Assembly (NCBI RefSeq): GCF_003046625.1
Contig: NZ_QAAD01000017.1
Span: 30,569 to 94,568 of the forward strand
Source of the DNA: Mangrovibacterium marinum
GTDB taxonomy: Bacteria; Bacteroidota; Bacteroidia; Bacteroidales; Prolixibacteraceae
Direction of reading: 5' to 3'
DNA: 64,000 nt
Part shown: positions 60,663 to 64,000 of the stretch, in pieces
Position numbering within the stretch: the stretch's first letter is position 1
Layout of the letters: each line of letters starts with the position of its first letter
Program-made: the position numbers and the translations under genes
The notes under the pieces: model-generated
Databases searched by the model: none
Told to the model about the DNA's origin: nothing
The model's input: only the letters and a program-made list of their open reading frames with translations

Positions 60663-62021
60663 ATGAAACATTATATTTTACTTTTCCTGCTTCTGGCAGG
60701 TGGTCAACTTCAGGCGCAGCGGGTACTCCGGTTAGACGAGTGCCGCAATATGGCACTTGAATACAACAAAAACCTGAAAAAAGCAGCCCTGGATAAGCAA
60801 AAAGCCGTAGCCGGGCAAAAAGAAGCCCGAACTGCTTACATGCCTGCTATCGACGCCAGCGGAACTGCCACCTTCATGCCGACGCTGGATGCTATTGAAA
60901 TTCCGGGGTTCCATCTGCCGGCAGCCGATGCCGACGGAAATATTACCGGCGACAGCGAAGCCTACTTTCCGGGACTATCGCTGGATACCGAGCGTCTTCG
61001 TCTTTACCAGGCACAACTGGCCATGACGGTTCCGATTTACGCCGGGAGCCAAATCAGATATGCCAACAAGATGGCCGACCACGGAGTTTCCATTGCCGAA
61101 CAGGCCTACGCCCTGGAGAGCGACCAGGTGATTCAAACCACCGACGAAGCTTACTGGCAAATTATATCGCTTCGCGAAAACCTGAAGGTTGCCCACAGCT
61201 ACGTCGCCATGCTCGACAGCCTGGAAGGTCAGCTATCGGACATGTACGAGTTGGGGCTGGCTCCGAAAAGTGAGCAACTCAAAGTTACCGTGCAAAAAAA
61301 CGATGCAGAGCTGGCTCTGCTGAAAGCAAACAACGGCCTGAAAATCCTGAAAATGCACCTGTGCCAAATCATCGGTCTGCCGTTGGATACCGATGTGGAG
61401 CTGCCGCTTGAGTTCAAGCAGGATGTCGAACTGCCGGATATGACCAATGCATGGACCATTGCCAGTCAAAACCGCAAGGAGTTGCAGATTATGGAAGACC
61501 AACTGGCCATAGCAGGCTACCAGAAAAAAACGACAGCTGCACAATACCGCCCCACCGTTGGCGCACAGATTTCTTATGGCTATATCGACATTCCAAACTT
61601 CAACGAAGGACAATGGAACACCACCATTGCCGGGCAAGTCTCAGTTCCGGTATTTCACTGGGGCGAGAAAAAACATAAACTAACCAGTGCGCAAATGGAC
61701 CTGGAAAAAGCGCAGCTTGATCTGGAGAATTCACGGGAGATGATCCAACTGGAAGTGCAACAGCTCGTTGTACAGGTACAGGAAAGTTACGAGACAATCC
61801 TGCTGCAACAAAAGGCCTGCACCGAAGCCACCGAAAGCCTGGAGGAGGTAAAAGCCAGCTACGATGCCGGACTGAATTCGACCACCGACTTGCTGAACGC
61901 ACAAGCTTCGTGGCAACAAGCCCAGGCCAATTTAATTGAAGCGCTGACAGCATACGAAATTGCACAAACAGCCTATCAAAAAGGAATTGGTATGTTGAAT
62001 GTCAATAAAGGAGAAAGATAA
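60663..62021 (+). CDS. TolC-family outer-membrane efflux protein
   Basis: 452 residues from the ATG at 60663, which starts a proper signal peptide (MKHYILLFLLLAGGQLQAQ); the frame is open nine codons upstream. Two outer-membrane-efflux repeats: residues about 25-215 (LDECRNMALEYNKNLKKAAL) and about 240-445, each rich in coiled-coil alpha-helix (QMDLEKAQLDLENSREMIQLEVQQLV). The trimer forms the outer channel for the RND pump. Third gene of the efflux operon; an 8-base hairpin follows its stop. Confidence 0.92.
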   Translation: MKHYILLFLLLAGGQLQAQRVLRLDECRNMALEYNKNLKKAALDKQKAVAGQKEARTAYMPAIDASGTATFMPTLDAIEIPGFHLPAADADGNITGDSEAYFPGLSLDTERLRLYQAQLAMTVPIYAGSQIRYANKMADHGVSIAEQAYALESDQVIQTTDEAYWQIISLRENLKVAHSYVAMLDSLEGQLSDMYELGLAPKSEQLKVTVQKNDAELALLKANNGLKILKMHLCQIIGLPLDTDVELPLEFKQDVELPDMTNAWTIASQNRKELQIMEDQLAIAGYQKKTTAAQYRPTVGAQISYGYIDIPNFNEGQWNTTIAGQVSVPVFHWGEKKHKLTSAQMDLEKAQLDLENSREMIQLEVQQLVVQVQESYETILLQQKACTEATESLEEVKASYDAGLNSTTDLLNAQASWQQAQANLIEALTAYEIAQTAYQKGIGMLNVNKGER

Positions 62022-62037
62022 AAGGGGTATAAATTAA

Positions 62038-62066
62038 CGGACAGATTGGAATTTCAGGTCTGTCCG
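62038..62066 (+). terminator. hairpin after the TolC-like gene
   Basis: CGGACAGA (62038-62045) and TCTGTCCG (62059-62066) pair around 13 bases, 16 bases after the stop codon. Only a weak T tract follows, so it may be an attenuator that leaves some read-through into the sensor-kinase gene. Confidence 0.4.
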
Positions 62067-62092
62067 CTTAAATTTAGAGCACGCAATTTTAA

Positions 62093-63130
62093 ATGATGAA
62101 TAAACCCACTCTTCCTGTCCACTTTTGGATCCGCCTGGCAATTGAAGTGCTGCTGGGTAGCCTGTTAAACATCCTGGTTTGGGAGCTACTGTTACTGAAT
62201 GCCCCCTACTCGCCAAGCGGCTTTTTCTTTATGATCGGGATGTTTGTCTTCGTCAGCGAAGGGATCTTCGTATGCGACTGGCTTCTGAATACCAAACTTC
62301 CCTGGCATAGCCACACCCGCCAACGGGTGATCGGCCTGGTGCTTTTCACAATAATATGGGTCATTGTTGCCAAAAAACTATCGAACCTGCTACTTCCTTT
62401 CATCAAAGACGATCGGGTACCCATTGATCCCGGCCAGTACAATCTGGCAATCATGTTGGGCATCCTGGTGATCATCATCTATGTGATTGGGCTGATCGCT
62501 TATAATTACCACAAAACACTAAGTGCGTTTACGGCTGAAAACCAACACCTGAAACAAGAACAACTTGAGCTGAACTACCGCTCTCTTCAAGATAAACTAA
62601 ACCCGCATTTCCTGTTTAACAACCTCAGTACCCTGATTGCCATCATCCGCCAGGATAAAAATACCGCAATCACCTTCACCGAAAACCTGTCGGATGTGTA
62701 CCGCTATGTGTTGTTAAAAAAAGACGACACCCTGGTGCCGGTTCAGGAAGAAATCACCTTCATTGAAACTTACATAGCGCTGCACCGCGAGCGGCTGGGC
62801 GAGGCATTGAACTTTACCGCGGAGGATATTCCTCCCCATTATTTCATACCACCGCTAAGCCTCCAACTGTTGATTGAAAACGCCATTAAGCACAATATTG
62901 CCAGCAGTCAGTCGCCCTTGCACCTTAAAATTTACAGCTCTGGGGATTATCTTTGTGTCGAAAACAACCTTCAACTGAAACAATCGTCTTACTCGACGCA
63001 AACAGGCTTGGGTAACCTGATTAAACGCTACCGTTTTTTGACCGACAAGCAGGTAAAGGTGATTGAAGATGACGATCGCTTTATTGTGAAAATCCCATTA
63101 TTGCAAAAAGAAAGTCTATTCCGACCATGA
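62093..63130 (+). CDS. LytS-type sensor histidine kinase
   Basis: 345 residues. Four hydrophobic helices (about 14-36, 43-63, 78-95, 117-138) precede a short coiled coil and the His_kinase (PF06580) domain with phospho-acceptor His172 in LNPHFLFNNLS, followed by a HATPase-like region (about 255-340; LLIENAIKHNI and GLGNLIKRY). No extracellular sensing domain is visible, so the ligand is probably sensed in the membrane. Its stop overlaps the start of the response-regulator gene (ATGA). Its position suggests control of the efflux operon. Confidence 0.92.
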   Translation: MMNKPTLPVHFWIRLAIEVLLGSLLNILVWELLLLNAPYSPSGFFFMIGMFVFVSEGIFVCDWLLNTKLPWHSHTRQRVIGLVLFTIIWVIVAKKLSNLLLPFIKDDRVPIDPGQYNLAIMLGILVIIIYVIGLIAYNYHKTLSAFTAENQHLKQEQLELNYRSLQDKLNPHFLFNNLSTLIAIIRQDKNTAITFTENLSDVYRYVLLKKDDTLVPVQEEITFIETYIALHRERLGEALNFTAEDIPPHYFIPPLSLQLLIENAIKHNIASSQSPLHLKIYSSGDYLCVENNLQLKQSSYSTQTGLGNLIKRYRFLTDKQVKVIEDDDRFIVKIPLLQKESLFRP

Positions 63131-63903
63131 TTAAAAAGCACTTTATAATTGTTGAAGATGAAGTTAGAAGCGGAGAAATGCTTCGCGATCTTTTTCTGGA
63201 CTTGCGCCCCGAATGGAAAATGCTGGCTCATCTGAAATCCATTGAAGAAACAATCGCCTGGTTTCAGAACAACCCGCAGCCCGACCTGGTATTTATGGAC
63301 ATTGAACTGGCCGATGGAAATTGTTTCAGTATTTTCAACACCATCACCATTACCGGCGCCATTATTTTCACCACCGCGTACAGCGAATTTGCCCTCAAGG
63401 CTTTCGAACAAAACAGCATCGACTACCTGCTGAAACCCATCAAAGAAAAAGAACTGGGACGGGCAATCTGCAAGTTCGAGCAGATCTTGGATGCCATCCA
63501 GGAGCAATCGGAAGCGGTATTCGATTATCAACACCTGGCTAAACTGCTGACAGCGCCAACAGTTTACCGGCAACGCTTTATCATCTCGAAACGGGAATCC
63601 TTCTATAAGCTCGATGTGAAAGACATCGCCTATCTCTATTTCGATAACCGCATCACCTTTGCCGTCACCTTCAGCAACGAGCACCATATTATCTCTCAAT
63701 CGCTCGACAAAACAGAGCAGGAACTTGATCCGGCCTTATTCTTCCGGGCCAACCGTCAAACCATTATTCATATTGAAGCTGTCGACCATTTCGAAAGCTA
63801 TTTTGGGGGTAAGCTTGTCGTAAAACTGACGAACCCTGCGGCCGAAAAAGTGATCATCAGCCAAGCCAAAGCCGCAGCCTTTAAAAGCTGGCTGAACAGT
63901 TGA
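63127..63903 (+). CDS. LytTR-family response regulator
   Basis: 258 residues: receiver domain (about 4-120) with phospho-acceptor Asp58 in VFMDIEL and conserved Lys in LLKPIKEKEL; LytTR DNA-binding domain (about 150-257; FRANRQTIIHIEAV is typical). It overlaps the kinase gene by 4 bases and forms a LytS/LytR-type pair with it. Confidence 0.94.
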   Translation: MIKKHFIIVEDEVRSGEMLRDLFLDLRPEWKMLAHLKSIEETIAWFQNNPQPDLVFMDIELADGNCFSIFNTITITGAIIFTTAYSEFALKAFEQNSIDYLLKPIKEKELGRAICKFEQILDAIQEQSEAVFDYQHLAKLLTAPTVYRQRFIISKRESFYKLDVKDIAYLYFDNRITFAVTFSNEHHIISQSLDKTEQELDPALFFRANRQTIIHIEAVDHFESYFGGKLVVKLTNPAAEKVIISQAKAAAFKSWLNS

Positions 63904-63920
63904 AAGATCAATCGGAAAAG

Positions 63921-63951
63921 TTGTGGGGAATAAATAAAAAGATGAGCTTTG
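63921..63951 (+). promoter_or_regulatory. candidate promoter for the next gene
   Basis: TTG (63921-63923), 20 bases, then GAGCTTTG (63944-63951), close to the TTTG-N19-TAnnTTTG layout. The start of transcription would be near 63958, 15 bases before an ATG at 63973. Confidence 0.35.
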
Positions 63952-63972
63952 TGTTTTAATGCAAATAGAAGG

Positions 63973-64000
63973 ATGAAGACACAAAACGAGCAATACAGCA
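63973..64000 (+). CDS. start of a possible gene, cut by window end
   Basis: An ATG at 63973 preceded by AAGG opens a frame MKTQNEQYS to the window end. Only nine codons are visible and no function can be given. It is listed because a promoter-like pair precedes it. Confidence 0.35.

Overview
The window reads as a chromosome segment of a plant-glycan-degrading Bacteroidota bacterium. Evidence seen: a SusC/SusD pair, a hybrid two-component system (HTCS) with an AraC-type output domain, many lipoprotein or signal-peptide glycoside hydrolases, TAnnTTTG-type promoter elements instead of -35/-10 boxes, and a Nudix-fold sugar regulator of the kind known from Bacteroidota. The order Marinilabiliales/family Prolixibacteraceae is my guess only.

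Layout. (1) 1-549, minus: 5' part of pruA (1-pyrroline-5-carboxylate dehydrogenase), cut by the window edge. (2) 638-12313, minus: a hydrolase operon with GH146, a HEFAH-type putative metallopeptidase, an S9 dipeptidyl-peptidase, a GH27 and two GH127 enzymes. (3) 12949-22677, minus: surface module SusC, SusD, DUF4859 lipoprotein, DUF6055-like metallopeptidase with a C-terminal DUF4859-like domain, CotH-like kinase. (4) 23173-27237, minus: HTCS regulator. (5) 27461-32127, minus: GH43 and a second GH146. (6) 32353-54403, minus: a long rhamnoside/glucoside island with two GH78, an esterase, GH2, two SDR oxidoreductases, two GH3, GH106, two related small secreted proteins and a TonB-dependent receptor that has no SusD partner. 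(7) 55250-56023, plus: a divergent Nudix-type regulator with a degenerate Nudix box; repeated palindromic sites lie between it and the receptor. (8) 56473-63903, plus: an RND efflux operon (adaptor, permease, TolC-like channel) followed by a LytS/LytR-type two-component pair, then the start of another gene.

How it may work together. Modules 2-5 look like one polysaccharide utilization locus built around beta-L-arabinofuranose: four GH127/GH146 enzymes, a GH43 that could take off an alpha-arabinofuranose cap, and a GH27 alpha-galactosidase-like enzyme. Three putative peptidases, among them a DPP-IV-type enzyme that in its family cuts after proline, and the neighbouring proline-catabolic pruA make a hydroxyproline-rich glycoprotein (extensin-type) substrate an attractive hypothesis; beta-arabinofuranose-bearing pectin is the main alternative. 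Module 6 looks aimed at rhamnosylated/glucosylated small molecules or oligosaccharides, since its receptor lacks SusD and it carries oxidoreductases. The efflux operon is unrelated or only indirectly related. All functions are inferred by reading the sequence; no database search was run.
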